Counted from the stretch's first letter, positions 24,192 to 33,043 are shown. The stretch is 64,000 bases of DNA from Arthrobacter cupressi (GCF_900099975.1 NZ_FNEI01000018.1:1-64000), one strand, 5' to 3'. The notes: a model not told the origin generated them from the letters alone. Translations and numbers: made by a program.

Positions 24192-25604
24192 TTAGACGCG
24201 GCCCAGTGCGTCGATGTCCTCAAGGAATTCCTCCTGGACTTCCTTGCTGACGGTGGTCTTGGTGTCCGCGATCGCGTCCAGGTAGTCCTGCGTGGTGGGT
24301 CCCTTCCGCCCGTTCGACGACGGCGCGTTCGACGACGGCCCGCTCGACGCCGGCCCGCTCGACGACGGCGCTGGGCTTGCCGACGACGCCGACCCGCCGC
24401 TGGCTGACCCGGCGCCGCTGGTGCCGCTCGCACCGGAGGCCGCGCCGCCGTCGTCGTACACTGCTTTCTCCAAGGCCCGCTGGGAGGCGCTGCGGGCAGC
24501 GAATTCGATGTCCGCGGGGGAGAAGCCCTCTGTGCGGTCCACCAGCAGGGCCACATCCACCGTGTCCACCACAGCGGCCGGGATGAAGCGCTGCCACATG
24601 GCCTCGCGGGCGTGGACATCCGGCAGGCCGATGGGGATGACGTAGTCGAAACGGCCGTGGCGCAGGAACGCCGAGTCCAGGGCCCGGATGAAGTTGGTCG
24701 CGCACACCAGTAGCCGGCCGGGCTGTTCCCGGAAGGCGGGGATGATCTTGAGGAGCTCGTTGGTGACGCCCTGCAGCGGCGACGGCGGGTCCCCGGCACG
24801 CTGGGCCGCGATCTCCTCCACCTCGTCGATGAACACCACGGCGTGCTCCAGCTCGGCGATCTCCAGGAACGTTTCGCGCAGGGCACCGGCCAGACCCTTG
24901 GGATCGGAAGCAAGGCGGGAGGGGAAGACCTCCACGAACGGCCATTCGAGCCGGGATGCGATGGCCTTGGCGAAGGTGGTCTTGCCGGTGCCGGGCGGGC
25001 CGAACAGCACCACCGCGCGCGGGGGCACCACGCCGAACTCATCGGCGAGGTCGGCCTCGGCCAGCGGCAGCACCAGGCGGCGCTCCAGCAATTCCTTCTC
25101 GCGGCGCATGCCTGCCACGTTTTCCCACAGGTCCCGGGCCAGGACCCGGCCGCCCAGCAGGCCCAGCGGCTCCAGTTCCTGTCGCTGCACCGGGATGGTC
25201 CGCTCGAAATAGCGCAGGTTCTTCTTCACCACGAAGCCGCGGCCCAGGAACGCCTCCACCCGGGTCTCGGATTCGGGCATCAGCGCGGAGAGCTTGTTGA
25301 GGCCGTGCGGTGCCATGCGGTTCTCGACGGCGGCCAGCAGCGAGGTGCCGATCCCGCGGCCGCGGAATTCGGGCAGGGTGGAGAGGAAGACGATCCAGCC
25401 CTGGTCATGTGCGGCGCGCCCGACGGCGGCTCCCACCAGCTGATCGCCCTGCACCGCCACCACGGCGTGGTCCTTCTGGCAGGAGGCGAGGACCTCGGAG
25501 AGCGCGTAGACGGGTTCGACACCGTCGGCCTTGAGTGATTCCCACAGGTGCAGGATGCCGTCGAGGTCGGACGAATGGAAGTCCCTGATGCGCCAGGTGG
25601 TCAT
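24192..25604 (-). CDS. GNAT acetyltransferase-AAA+ ATPase fusion
   Basis: A 470-residue two-domain protein. Residues 1-135 are a GNAT domain with acetyl-CoA motif RGRGIGTSLL (81-90). Residues 150-385 are an AAA+ ATPase: Walker A GPPGTGKT (202-209), Walker B VVFIDE (256-261), a sensor 1 Asn in CATNFIRALD, and arginine finger region FLRHGRFD. A Ser/Gly/Ala/Pro-rich linker (about 385-440) includes four five-residue PSSxG-type units, then a helical tail. The start at 25604 has AAGGAG upstream and begins the GNAT fold. A regulated acetylation or protein remodelling role is possible; substrate unknown. Confidence 0.85.
   Translation of the reverse strand: MTTWRIRDFHSSDLDGILHLWESLKADGVEPVYALSEVLASCQKDHAVVAVQGDQLVGAAVGRAAHDQGWIVFLSTLPEFRGRGIGTSLLAAVENRMAPHGLNKLSALMPESETRVEAFLGRGFVVKKNLRYFERTIPVQRQELEPLGLLGGRVLARDLWENVAGMRREKELLERRLVLPLAEADLADEFGVVPPRAVVLFGPPGTGKTTFAKAIASRLEWPFVEVFPSRLASDPKGLAGALRETFLEIAELEHAVVFIDEVEEIAAQRAGDPPSPLQGVTNELLKIIPAFREQPGRLLVCATNFIRALDSAFLRHGRFDYVIPIGLPDVHAREAMWQRFIPAAVVDTVDVALLVDRTEGFSPADIEFAARSASQRALEKAVYDDGGAASGASGTSGAGSASGGSASSASPAPSSSGPASSGPSSNAPSSNGRKGPTTQDYLDAIADTKTTVSKEVQEEFLEDIDALGRV
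24311..24370. repeat. Tandem 15-bp repeat, four units, within the GNAT-AAA gene
   Basis: Units CGTTCGACGACGGCG, CGTTCGACGACGGCC, CGCTCGACGCCGGCC and CGCTCGACGACGGCG follow head to tail. On the minus strand they encode five-residue units of the type PSSNG/PASSG in the linker. Unit number may vary between strains. Confidence 0.8.
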
Positions 25605-25778
25605 GTGCTGCTCCTTGGTGGATCTCCGTTGATTACCTGGAACCGAGCATAGAGGGCGGCGGGGTTGCGGGGGCGTTGCGTTACGTCGGGCGCGCACGCC
25701 CTGCGCTCGCGGGGTCCATCCAGCGCTCGGTGTGCAAACTGCAAGCCGGGCACGAATCCGCGAGTGCGGCCAGGGGCC

Positions 25779-26540
25779 TTAGCCCACCGGGCGGAGCCGC
25801 AGCCCCTGCATGCCGCCGTCGATCGCCAGGGAGGTGCCCGACGTCGAACCCGACAGCGGGCTGGCGAGGTACGCGACGGCGCCGGCCACCTCCGCCGGAT
25901 CCACCATCCGCCCGTGCGGCTGGCGGGCGTTGAGGGCGGCGCGTTCGGCGGCGGGGTCCGCGGCCGAATCCAGCAGCCGGCCCACCCACGGGGTGTCCAC
26001 CGTGCCCGGGTTCACGCAGTTCACCCGGATGCCTTCGCGGATGTGGTCGGCAGCCATGGCGAGCGTCAAGGACAGGACCGCGCCCTTCGACGCCGAATAC
26101 AGGGCACGCTGCGGCAGCCCCGCCGTCGCGGCGATGGAGCAGGTGTTCACTATGGCAGCAGCCGGGGATTCACGCAGGTAGGGCAGGGCGGCGCGGCTGA
26201 CCCGCGCGATGCCCACCACATTGATGTCCAGCACCCGCAGCCATTCCTCGTCGGAATTCGCGGCAATATCCCCCTGCGCGCCGATGCCGGCGTTGTTGAT
26301 TACCACGTCCAGGCGCCCGAACTCGCGGACCACGGCGTCGACGGCGGCGCGCACCGAGGCGTCGTCCGCAACATTGCATTCGACGCCGAAGTGCGGCGAG
26401 CCGGCAGGGTTGAGGTCCAGCACCGCCACCTTCGCTCCGCCCGCGGCGAGCCGGTCCGCGATGGCCGCGCCGATGCCGGAGGCGCCCCCCGTCACGAGCG
26501 CGGCCAGGCCCTCGAACTCGGTGCTCATTGACTTGTTCAC
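25779..26540 (-). CDS. SDR-family dehydrogenase, probable 2-keto-3-deoxy-L-fuconate dehydrogenase
   Basis: A 253-residue classical short-chain dehydrogenase. It has the nucleotide motif TGGASGIG, LDLNPAG after beta-2 (acidic residue favouring NAD), NNAGIG, and the catalytic Ser-Tyr-Lys in NTCSIAATAGLPQRALYSASKG. In the non-phosphorylating fucose route it would oxidise 2-keto-3-deoxy-L-fuconate to the 2,4-diketo acid. It overlaps the hydrolase gene upstream by four bases (GTGA with the GTG start at 26540); an ATG at 26528 is the alternative. Substrate assignment rests on pathway context. Confidence 0.85.
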   Translation of the reverse strand: MNKSMSTEFEGLAALVTGGASGIGAAIADRLAAGGAKVAVLDLNPAGSPHFGVECNVADDASVRAAVDAVVREFGRLDVVINNAGIGAQGDIAANSDEEWLRVLDINVVGIARVSRAALPYLRESPAAAIVNTCSIAATAGLPQRALYSASKGAVLSLTLAMAADHIREGIRVNCVNPGTVDTPWVGRLLDSAADPAAERAALNARQPHGRMVDPAEVAGAVAYLASPLSGSTSGTSLAIDGGMQGLRLRPVG

Positions 26541-27451
26541 CGGACTGCCGCGGGATCCCCCGCGGAGGTTGCAGTGATGGCGCCTGCTGCCCTGTAGAAC
26601 TCCTGGCGCTGGCGGCCGAGCCCTTCGACCTCGAGTTCCACCACGTCGCCTGGCTGGATGAACTGGAAGCGGCCGGAGAGGGCCACGCCTTCGGGGGTGC
26701 CGGTGAGGATCACGTCGCCCGGCTCCAGCACCATGTACTGGCTGAGGTGGTGCACCACGGTAGCCGGATCGAAGATCATGTCCGAGGTGTTTGAATCCTG
26801 GCGGATCTCGCCGTTAACCCAGGTGCGCAGGTGGAGCTTGCCGGCATCCACCTGCTCGGCGGGGACCAGCCACGGGCCCAGGGGGCTGGACGCGGGCAGG
26901 GACTTGCCCTTGGTCCACTGGCCCGCGGCGCCGGGCAGCTGGTAGTCGCGTTCGGAAAGGTCGTTGGCCACCACGTAGCCGGCGATGTGCCCGGCTGCTT
27001 CCTCCACCGAGGAAAGGTAGGACGCTTCCTTGCCGATCACCACGCCCAGTTCAACTTCCCAGTCGTACTTTTCCGACGTCGGCGGGATGGGGGCGGCGTC
27101 GAAAGGCCCGGCAACGGTGTTGGACGGCTTCAGGAAAACCACCGGAACCTCGGGCGGGGTGGCGCCGGATTCCGCTGCGTGCGCGGTGTAGTTCAGTCCA
27201 ATGCAGACCACTGATCCCGGTCGGGCGATGGGGGAGCCGATGCGCAGACCATCGGCGGGAACCTCGGGAAGTTCCCCGGATTCAAGGGCCTTCCGTGTGC
27301 GGGCAATGCCGTCTGCCGCGAGGAACGCCCCGTCGATGTCCCGGGTCAGGCCGGTGAGGCTGAAGTACTTCGCGGCGCCGTTGCCGTCTTCGACGATGAC
27401 AGCCGGCTGCTCGTTTCCGGCTGCTCCCAGCCGGGCGAATTTCACGTTCAT
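26537..27451 (-). CDS. FAH-family hydrolase, probable 2,4-diketo-3-deoxy-L-fuconate hydrolase
   Basis: A 304-residue fumarylacetoacetate hydrolase-fold enzyme that would split 2,4-diketo-3-deoxy-L-fuconate to pyruvate and L-lactate. Metal-binding acids lie in DWEVELGVVIGKEA, and VVANDLSERDYQ, GPWLVP, TGTPEGVAL and GDVVELEVEGLG are the family blocks. A short N-terminal domain of about 75 residues precedes GSVVCIGLNYTAHAAESG. The start at 27451 has GGAGGAAG upstream; a longer frame is not supported. It is the first gene of the leftward arm of the fucose cluster. Confidence 0.88.
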   Translation of the reverse strand: MNVKFARLGAAGNEQPAVIVEDGNGAAKYFSLTGLTRDIDGAFLAADGIARTRKALESGELPEVPADGLRIGSPIARPGSVVCIGLNYTAHAAESGATPPEVPVVFLKPSNTVAGPFDAAPIPPTSEKYDWEVELGVVIGKEASYLSSVEEAAGHIAGYVVANDLSERDYQLPGAAGQWTKGKSLPASSPLGPWLVPAEQVDAGKLHLRTWVNGEIRQDSNTSDMIFDPATVVHHLSQYMVLEPGDVILTGTPEGVALSGRFQFIQPGDVVELEVEGLGRQRQEFYRAAGAITATSAGDPAAVR

Positions 27452-27528
27452 GTCTTCCTCCATGCTCAGCGTCATTGCTCCGAGCTTCAAGTGTGGTGTG
27501 TCCCCCATTCTTGCGGAAATGTGACCCA

Positions 27529-27558
27529 TTGACAATGAAAACATCTGATGTTTAGGCT
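27529..27558 (+). promoter_or_regulatory. Promoter with operator in the spacer, fucose operon
   Basis: -35 TTGACA (27529-27534) and -10 TAGGCT (27553-27558) are 18 bases apart. The perfect 15-bp palindrome AAACATCTGATGTTT (27539-27553) fills most of the spacer and meets the -10. The site lies between the divergent hydrolase and dehydratase genes and is the best candidate binding site for a fucose regulator, possibly the FadR-type protein at 32372. Confidence 0.6.
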
Positions 27559-27621
27559 CGTCGTGGGTGGGCGGCCCCGCCAGCCTTCCGGGCCGTACGC
27601 GCCGCCTAAGCTAGGAGCACG

Positions 27622-28962
27622 ATGAGCGTCATCACCGCCATGGAAATCCTCGACATCCGGTTCCCCACGTCCCGGGAACTGGACGGTTCGGACGCCATGA
27701 ACCCGGACCCGGACTATTCGGCCGCGTACCTGATCCTGCGCACCGATGCGGAGGACGGCCACGAGGGTCACGGCTTCGTGTTCACCATCGGTCGCGGCAA
27801 TGAGGTGGAGACCGCCGCCATTGCCGCCTTGCGCGAACACCTCCTCGGCCGGGACGCCGAGGAACTGCTGGCGGACATGGGCGCCGCCTGGAAACTGCTC
27901 GCCCACGATTCCCAGCTGCGCTGGCTCGGCCCGGAGAAGGGCGTCATGCACATGGCGATCGGCGCCGTCGTGAACGCACTTTGGGACCTGAAAGCCAAGC
28001 GCGCAGGCCTGCCGCTCTGGGAACTGCTGGCCAGCATGAGCCCGGAGGAAATCGTGTCCCTCGTGGACTTTCGCTACCTCAGCGACGCCCTCACCCCGGA
28101 GGACGCCCTCGGCATCCTGCGTGCCGCGGAGCCGGGCCGCACTGCGCGGCGCACAGAGCTCCTTGCCGAAGGCTATCCGGGATACACCACGACGCCGGGC
28201 TGGCTGGGCTATAGCGACAGCAAGCTTTCGCGCCTGGCCAAGGAAGCCGTGGCCGAGGGATTCACCCAGATCAAGCTCAAGGTGGGGGCGTCCCTGGAGG
28301 ACGACATCCGACGAATCCGCACGGCGCGCGAAGCCGTGGGCCCGGACGTACGGATCGCCGTGGACGCGAACCAGCGCTGGGACGTCCAGGAAGCCATCGA
28401 GTGGATGCGCCACCTGGCCCCCTATGACGTGGCCTGGATCGAGGAACCCACCAGCCCGGACGACATCCTGGGCCATGCAGCCATCGCCCGGGGCGTGGCA
28501 CCCATCCCGGTGGCCACCGGGGAACATGTCCAGAACCGGGTGGTGTTCAAGCAGATGCTGCAGGCCGGTTCGCTGCAGGTGCTCCAGCTCGATGCCGCCC
28601 GGGTGGCCGGCGTCAACGAGAACATCGCCATCCTGCTGCTGGCCGCGAAATTCGGCGTCCGGGTCTGCCCGCACGCCGGCGGGGTGGGACTGTGCGAAGC
28701 GGTCCAGCACCTGTCCATGTTCGACTTCGTGGCGGTGTCCGGAACCATGGAGGACCGCATGATCGAATTCGTCGACCACCTGCACGAACACTTCGTCACT
28801 CCCGTCGACGTCCACAGCGGCGCCTACTGGCCGCCGTCGGCTCCCGGCGCCGGAAACGAAATGCTCGCCGCCAGCCTGGCCGACTACCGTTACCCCGACG
28901 GACCGGTGTGGGCCGCCGAGGCAAATACAGCTGCCGCAAGCACCGCCGCCGTCGAGAGCTGA
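27622..28962 (+). CDS. L-fuconate dehydratase
   Basis: A 446-residue enolase-superfamily enzyme converting L-fuconate to 2-keto-3-deoxy-L-fuconate. The general bases are Lys218-x-Lys220 in KLKVG and His351 in CPHAGGVGL; magnesium ligands are Asp248 (VDANQRW), Glu274 (IEEP) and Glu301 (ATGEH). These positions agree with those recalled for the Xanthomonas campestris FucD enzyme. The N-terminal capping domain includes RGNEVETAAIAAL. Length also matches. It starts with ATG after TAGGAG and leads the rightward operon of fucosidase, mutarotase, dehydrogenase and lactonase. Confidence 0.95.
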   Translation: MSVITAMEILDIRFPTSRELDGSDAMNPDPDYSAAYLILRTDAEDGHEGHGFVFTIGRGNEVETAAIAALREHLLGRDAEELLADMGAAWKLLAHDSQLRWLGPEKGVMHMAIGAVVNALWDLKAKRAGLPLWELLASMSPEEIVSLVDFRYLSDALTPEDALGILRAAEPGRTARRTELLAEGYPGYTTTPGWLGYSDSKLSRLAKEAVAEGFTQIKLKVGASLEDDIRRIRTAREAVGPDVRIAVDANQRWDVQEAIEWMRHLAPYDVAWIEEPTSPDDILGHAAIARGVAPIPVATGEHVQNRVVFKQMLQAGSLQVLQLDAARVAGVNENIAILLLAAKFGVRVCPHAGGVGLCEAVQHLSMFDFVAVSGTMEDRMIEFVDHLHEHFVTPVDVHSGAYWPPSAPGAGNEMLAASLADYRYPDGPVWAAEANTAAASTAAVES

Positions 28963-28972
28963 AGGAGAAGCC

Positions 28973-30259
28973 GTGATCCAGCACGCCCCGTGGTTCGAAG
29001 AGTCCCGCCTGGGCATGTTCGTGCACTGGGGGCTGTACTCCCTGGCGGCCCGGCACGAATGGGTGATGAACCGCGAAGAGATCACCGTGGAGGAGTACTC
29101 GAAGTACTTCCGCCGCTTCGACCCCGACCTCTACGATCCCCGCGAATGGGCCCTGGCCGCCCGGAACGCCGGGATGAAGTACGTCGTGCTGACCACCAAG
29201 CACCACGAAGGCTTCTGCCTCTGGGACTCGGCCCTCACCGACTACAAGGCCAGCAACACGCCGGCCGGCCGGGACCTCATTGCACCGTACGTGGACGCGC
29301 TGCGGGCCGAGGGCCTGAAGGTGGGCTTCTACTATTCGCTGATCGACTGGCACCACCCCGACTTCACCGTGGACTCCGTGCACCCGCAGCGGAACGCCGA
29401 CGTCGGGACGCTGAACGAGGGCCGGGACATGGCCCGATACCGGGAATACCTGCACGGGCAGGTCCGCGAACTGCTGAGCAACTACGGCACCATCGACTAC
29501 CTGTTCTTTGACTTCTCCTACCCTGACGGCATGGACGGCCACCCCGCCGGCGGCAAGGGCCGGGCCGACTGGGGCTCGGAAGAACTGCTGGCCATGGTTC
29601 GGGAACTGCAGCCCGGGATCGTGGTCAATGACCGCCTCGAGCTGCCGGGAGACTTCGTCACCCCGGAGCAGTACCAGCCGGCCGGTCCCATGATGTCCGA
29701 CGGCGTCCCGCTCGCCTGGGAGGCGTGCCAGACACTCAACGGCAGCTGGGGCTACGACCGGGACAACCTCGACTACAAGAGCCCGGACCTCCTGGTCCGG
29801 ATGCTGGTGGACGGGGTGTCCAAGGGCGGTAACCTGCTGCTGAACGTCGGCCCCACCGCCCGCGGCAGCTTGGACCCGCGGGCCGCCGAGTCCCTGGCGG
29901 GCATCGGCGAGTGGGTGCGGCTGCACGGCCGCTCCATCTACGGCGCCGGGCCGTCGTCCTGCGTTCCTCCCGCCGACGCCCGCTACACCCAGCGCGGCGA
30001 CAGGCTGTACGTCCACCTGTTCGCCTGGCCGTTCGGCTTCGTGCACCTGCCCGGGCTGGCCGGCAAAGTGGAGTACGCCCAGCTGCTTAACGACGCCTCC
30101 GAACTCCGCCTCCAGGAGCCGGATCCGGAGCAGGAGGCCTATGCCACCACCCCCGGTGCCCAGCCCGCGGGGACACTGAGCGTCAAGCTGCCCGTCCAGC
30201 GGCCGCCGGTGGCCGTGCCCGTACTGGAACTGTTCCTCAAGGAGGACACTGATGCCTGA
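28973..30259 (+). CDS. Alpha-L-fucosidase, GH29
   Basis: A 428-residue glycoside hydrolase family 29 enzyme releasing L-fucose from fucosylated glycans. N-terminal WFEESRLGMFVHWGLYSL, KYVVLTTKHHEGFCLW, VGFYYSLIDWHHPDF and the YLFFDFSYPDG strand, with the nucleophile-type Asp, are diagnostic. There is no signal peptide, so it acts in the cytoplasm on imported oligosaccharides. GTG start with GAAGGAG before it. Ten bases separate it from the dehydratase stop. It overlaps the mutarotase by eight bases. Confidence 0.93.
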   Translation: MIQHAPWFEESRLGMFVHWGLYSLAARHEWVMNREEITVEEYSKYFRRFDPDLYDPREWALAARNAGMKYVVLTTKHHEGFCLWDSALTDYKASNTPAGRDLIAPYVDALRAEGLKVGFYYSLIDWHHPDFTVDSVHPQRNADVGTLNEGRDMARYREYLHGQVRELLSNYGTIDYLFFDFSYPDGMDGHPAGGKGRADWGSEELLAMVRELQPGIVVNDRLELPGDFVTPEQYQPAGPMMSDGVPLAWEACQTLNGSWGYDRDNLDYKSPDLLVRMLVDGVSKGGNLLLNVGPTARGSLDPRAAESLAGIGEWVRLHGRSIYGAGPSSCVPPADARYTQRGDRLYVHLFAWPFGFVHLPGLAGKVEYAQLLNDASELRLQEPDPEQEAYATTPGAQPAGTLSVKLPVQRPPVAVPVLELFLKEDTDA

Positions 30260-30566
30260 GACAATCGCCCTCCACACCCGGCTCAAGCCGGGCGCCGAGG
30301 ACGCCTACGCCGACGCGCACGCCAACATCCCGCCGGAGTTGGTGACCGCCCTGAAGGACGCCGGTGTGCGGAACTGGCGGATCTGGCGCAGCTGCCTGGA
30401 ACTGTTCCACCTCGTGGAGGTGGACGATTACCAGGCGATGCGCCGCGCGCTCGCCGACCATCCGGCCAATGTGCCGTGGCAGGCCCGGATGGCCAAGCTG
30501 CTCGCTGTGGAGGACGACTACTCCGGCACCGACTCCGGCATCCCGAAGGTCTGGGAACTGCCGTGA
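30252..30566 (+). CDS. L-fucose mutarotase (RhaM-like family)
   Basis: A 104-residue member of the RhaM/YiiL mutarotase family, interconverting alpha and beta anomers of L-fucose here. Family marks are an N-terminal TRLKPGAEDAYADAHANI, the RNWRIWR core, LFHLVEVDDY and a final WELP with two Trp positions; H residues in DAHANI and FHLVE are likely general acid/base. It overlaps both neighbours (8 bases with the fucosidase, 4 bases GTGA with the dehydrogenase), so translation is coupled. Confidence 0.9.
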   Translation: MPETIALHTRLKPGAEDAYADAHANIPPELVTALKDAGVRNWRIWRSCLELFHLVEVDDYQAMRRALADHPANVPWQARMAKLLAVEDDYSGTDSGIPKVWELP

Positions 30567-31519
30567 GCGCCGCCGTCACCGGAAAGCTCGGCAGGCTCGG
30601 CTTCGGCGGAGCCGGGATCGGCAACCTCTACAGCGCAATCCCCGACGGCGAAGCCCTCGCCACGGTCCTGGCCGCCTGGGACGCCGGCGTCCGCTATTTC
30701 GACACCGCTCCGCATTACGGCCTGGGCCTGTCCGAGCAGCGGCTGGGCGCCGTACTCCGGGATAAGCCACGGCAGGACTTTGTCATCTCCACCAAGGTGG
30801 GGCGGCGGCTCGAGCGGCAGGACGCCGCGGGGCACAAGGATCCCGAGGGCTTCGCCGTCCCTGCGGATGCCGTTCGCCGCTGGGACTTCAGTGAAAGAGG
30901 CATCCGGCAGAGCCTCGAGGATTCCCTCGAACGGCTGGGCCTCGACCGGGTGGACATTACCTACCTGCACGACCCCGATGCCTTCGACCTCGACGCCGGG
31001 ATCCGGCAGGCCCTGCCAGTCCTGGAAAAGCTCCGCGGCGAGGGCCTCGTGGACGCGATCGGCGTCGGCACCAACTCTGCGGAGGCCGCGCTCGCCTGCG
31101 TCGAAGCGACGGACCTGGATCTCGTGATGCTGGCCGGCCGCTACACCCTGCTCGAGCAGCCCGGCGTTCCGCTGCTGGAGCGTTGCGTGGCGCGCGGCAC
31201 CGGCGTCGTGGCCGTCGGCGCCTTCAACTCCGGACTCCTGGCCCGCCCCGAGGTCCCGGACGACGCGCACTACAACTACGGCCAGGCGCCGCGGGAAGTG
31301 TTGGACCGCGCCCGGGCGCTCGCGGCACTGTGCCGGGACTTCGGCGTCGAACTCCCGACGGCGGCCCTGCATTTTCCGCTGCGTCACCCCGCCGTGGTGA
31401 ACGTGACGGTGGGGGCGCGCAGTGCCGGGCAGGTAGCCGCCAATGCGGAGCGGATGGACACCTCTGTGCCGGAGGAACTGTGGGCCGCCGTGGAGCGCTG
31501 GACGCCGGAGTCACCTTGA
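30563..31519 (+). CDS. Aldo-keto reductase, probable L-fucose dehydrogenase
   Basis: A 318-residue aldo-keto reductase of the D-threo-aldose 1-dehydrogenase type, oxidising L-fucose to L-fuconolactone. The catalytic tetrad is Asp and Tyr in FDTAPHYG, Lys in ISTKVGR and His in TYLHDPDAF. FGGAGIGNLY near the N terminus and ALHFPLRHPAVVNVTVG at the cofactor site fit the family. The GTG start overlaps the mutarotase stop. Assignment to fucose follows from family and operon. Confidence 0.9.
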   Translation: MSAAVTGKLGRLGFGGAGIGNLYSAIPDGEALATVLAAWDAGVRYFDTAPHYGLGLSEQRLGAVLRDKPRQDFVISTKVGRRLERQDAAGHKDPEGFAVPADAVRRWDFSERGIRQSLEDSLERLGLDRVDITYLHDPDAFDLDAGIRQALPVLEKLRGEGLVDAIGVGTNSAEAALACVEATDLDLVMLAGRYTLLEQPGVPLLERCVARGTGVVAVGAFNSGLLARPEVPDDAHYNYGQAPREVLDRARALAALCRDFGVELPTAALHFPLRHPAVVNVTVGARSAGQVAANAERMDTSVPEELWAAVERWTPESP

Positions 31520-31535
31520 CCGGCGGGGACACCGC

Positions 31536-32375
31536 GTGATCGATGCGCACCTCCATCTGTGGGAGCTCGACGGCGGCGGGTACGGCTGGCTCGGGCCGCA
31601 GCACGGTGCCCTCTTCCGCAGCTTCACGGCGGAGGAGGCCGGCCGGGAGTTGGCCGCCTCCGCCGTGCGCGGGGCCATCCTGGTGCAGGCCGACGACACC
31701 CTCGCGGACACGGAGGCGATGCTCGCGGCCGCTGACAGCCACGCCTGGGTGCTCGGCGTCGTCGGCTGGATCCCGCTGGACCGGCCAGCCGACGCCGCCA
31801 CGCAACTGGTGCGTTTCGCCGCGCACCCGAAATTCCGCGGCGTGCGGCACCTGGTCCACAACGATCCCCGGGACGATTTCCTGGACCTCGCCCCGGTGCG
31901 CGATTCGTTGGGCCTGCTCGCCGCGCAAGGGCTCACCTTCGACGTCCCCGACGCCTTTCCGCGCCACCTCGGCGCCACCGTGCGGCTCGCCCGCGAGCTC
32001 CCGCAACTGACCGTGGTCCTGGATCACCTGGGCAAACCGCCGCTGGGTGCCGGCCCGGATTCGGAGCCGATGGCGCAATGGCGGGCGGACTTCCGGGCCC
32101 TGGCTGCCTTGCCGAACACGGTAGCGAAGCTTTCCGGGCTGCACCTGCCCACCGTTCCCTACATGGCCGCGGCCCTGCGACCGCTGTGGGAGGAGGCCCT
32201 GGACGCCTTCGGCCCGGAGCGGCTGATGATCGGCGGCGATTGGCCTGTCAGCACCCTCGGTGCGCCCTACGCGGAGACCATCGGCGTGCTGCTGGAACTC
32301 GTTAGTGAACTGTCCGACGTCGAACAGCAGCAGATCCTGGAAGACACCGCGGTGTGGATGTACGGCTGCAGCTAA
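31536..32375 (+). CDS. Amidohydrolase, probable L-fuconolactone hydrolase
   Basis: A 279-residue amidohydrolase-superfamily lactonase (TIM barrel) hydrolysing L-fucono-lactone to L-fuconate. Metal and active-site motifs are DAHLHLW at the N terminus, VRHLVHNDP, VLDHLGKP and the final Asp in MIGGDWPVS. The GTG start at 31536 directly precedes IDAHLHLW. GGCGGGGAC upstream may be the ribosome site. It ends the fucose operon; its stop overlaps the convergent regulator stop by four bases. Confidence 0.9.
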   Translation: MIDAHLHLWELDGGGYGWLGPQHGALFRSFTAEEAGRELAASAVRGAILVQADDTLADTEAMLAAADSHAWVLGVVGWIPLDRPADAATQLVRFAAHPKFRGVRHLVHNDPRDDFLDLAPVRDSLGLLAAQGLTFDVPDAFPRHLGATVRLARELPQLTVVLDHLGKPPLGAGPDSEPMAQWRADFRALAALPNTVAKLSGLHLPTVPYMAAALRPLWEEALDAFGPERLMIGGDWPVSTLGAPYAETIGVLLELVSELSDVEQQQILEDTAVWMYGCS

Positions 32376-33043
32376 AGCGCCTGCCGCAGCCAGTTCTCCA
32401 CGCCGCTGATGTGCACGGTGACCAGTGCCCGCACCAGTTCTGCGTCGCCGCGCTCCAGCGCATCCGCGATGGCCTTGTGCTCGGCGAGGGTGTGGGCAAC
32501 TGCCTTTTCCTGGGTGATGCCGCGCCAGATGCGTGCCCGGACAGTGTCCCCGGAGAGGGCCTCGAGGAGCCCGCTGAGGTAATCGTTTCCGGCGGCCGCG
32601 GCGATGATGCTGTGGAATTCGAGGTCGTGGGCCACGAGCTCCTCGATGTTCGTATCCTCGTCAATTCCGTCCATGGTGGCGCGCAGGGCGGCCACTTCCT
32701 CCGGCGTGATGCGGCCGGCTGCCATGTGGGCGGTCGCCGGCTCCAAGATCCGGCGCACTTCGAAGAGTTCCAGGATGGAGCGGTTTTGGTGCAGCTCCAC
32801 CACGAAGCCCACGGCCTCGTTGAGCAGCTTCGCGTCCAGGCTGGTGACGTAGGTGCCGTCTCCGCGGCGCACATCCAGCACCCGGATGAGCTCCAATGCC
32901 TTCACCGCTTCCCGCAGTGAGCTGCGGGAGAGGCCCAGGCTCTCGCTGAGCTCCTTCTCCGGTGGAAGCCGGTCACCCGCCTTGAGTTCGCCGCGGATCA
33001 GCATGTCCTTGATCTTGCCGATCGCCTCGTCTGTCACAGCCAT
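32372..33043 (-). CDS. GntR-family (FadR subfamily) regulator of the fucose cluster
   Basis: A 223-residue FadR-type regulator. The N-terminal winged helix has GELKAGDRLPPEKELSESLG and SRSSLREAVKALELIRVLD; the C-terminal FCD domain (about 85-215) has LFEVRRILEPATAHMAA and metal-binding type acids and histidines in HDLEFHSIIAAAAGND and AEHKAIADAL. The ATG at 33043 starts the DNA-binding domain; the longer frame would cross the promoter at 33104. It is convergent with the lactonase and the likely repressor of the fucose promoter, with a sugar acid as effector. Confidence 0.88.
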   Translation of the reverse strand: MAVTDEAIGKIKDMLIRGELKAGDRLPPEKELSESLGLSRSSLREAVKALELIRVLDVRRGDGTYVTSLDAKLLNEAVGFVVELHQNRSILELFEVRRILEPATAHMAAGRITPEEVAALRATMDGIDEDTNIEELVAHDLEFHSIIAAAAGNDYLSGLLEALSGDTVRARIWRGITQEKAVAHTLAEHKAIADALERGDAELVRALVTVHISGVENWLRQAL

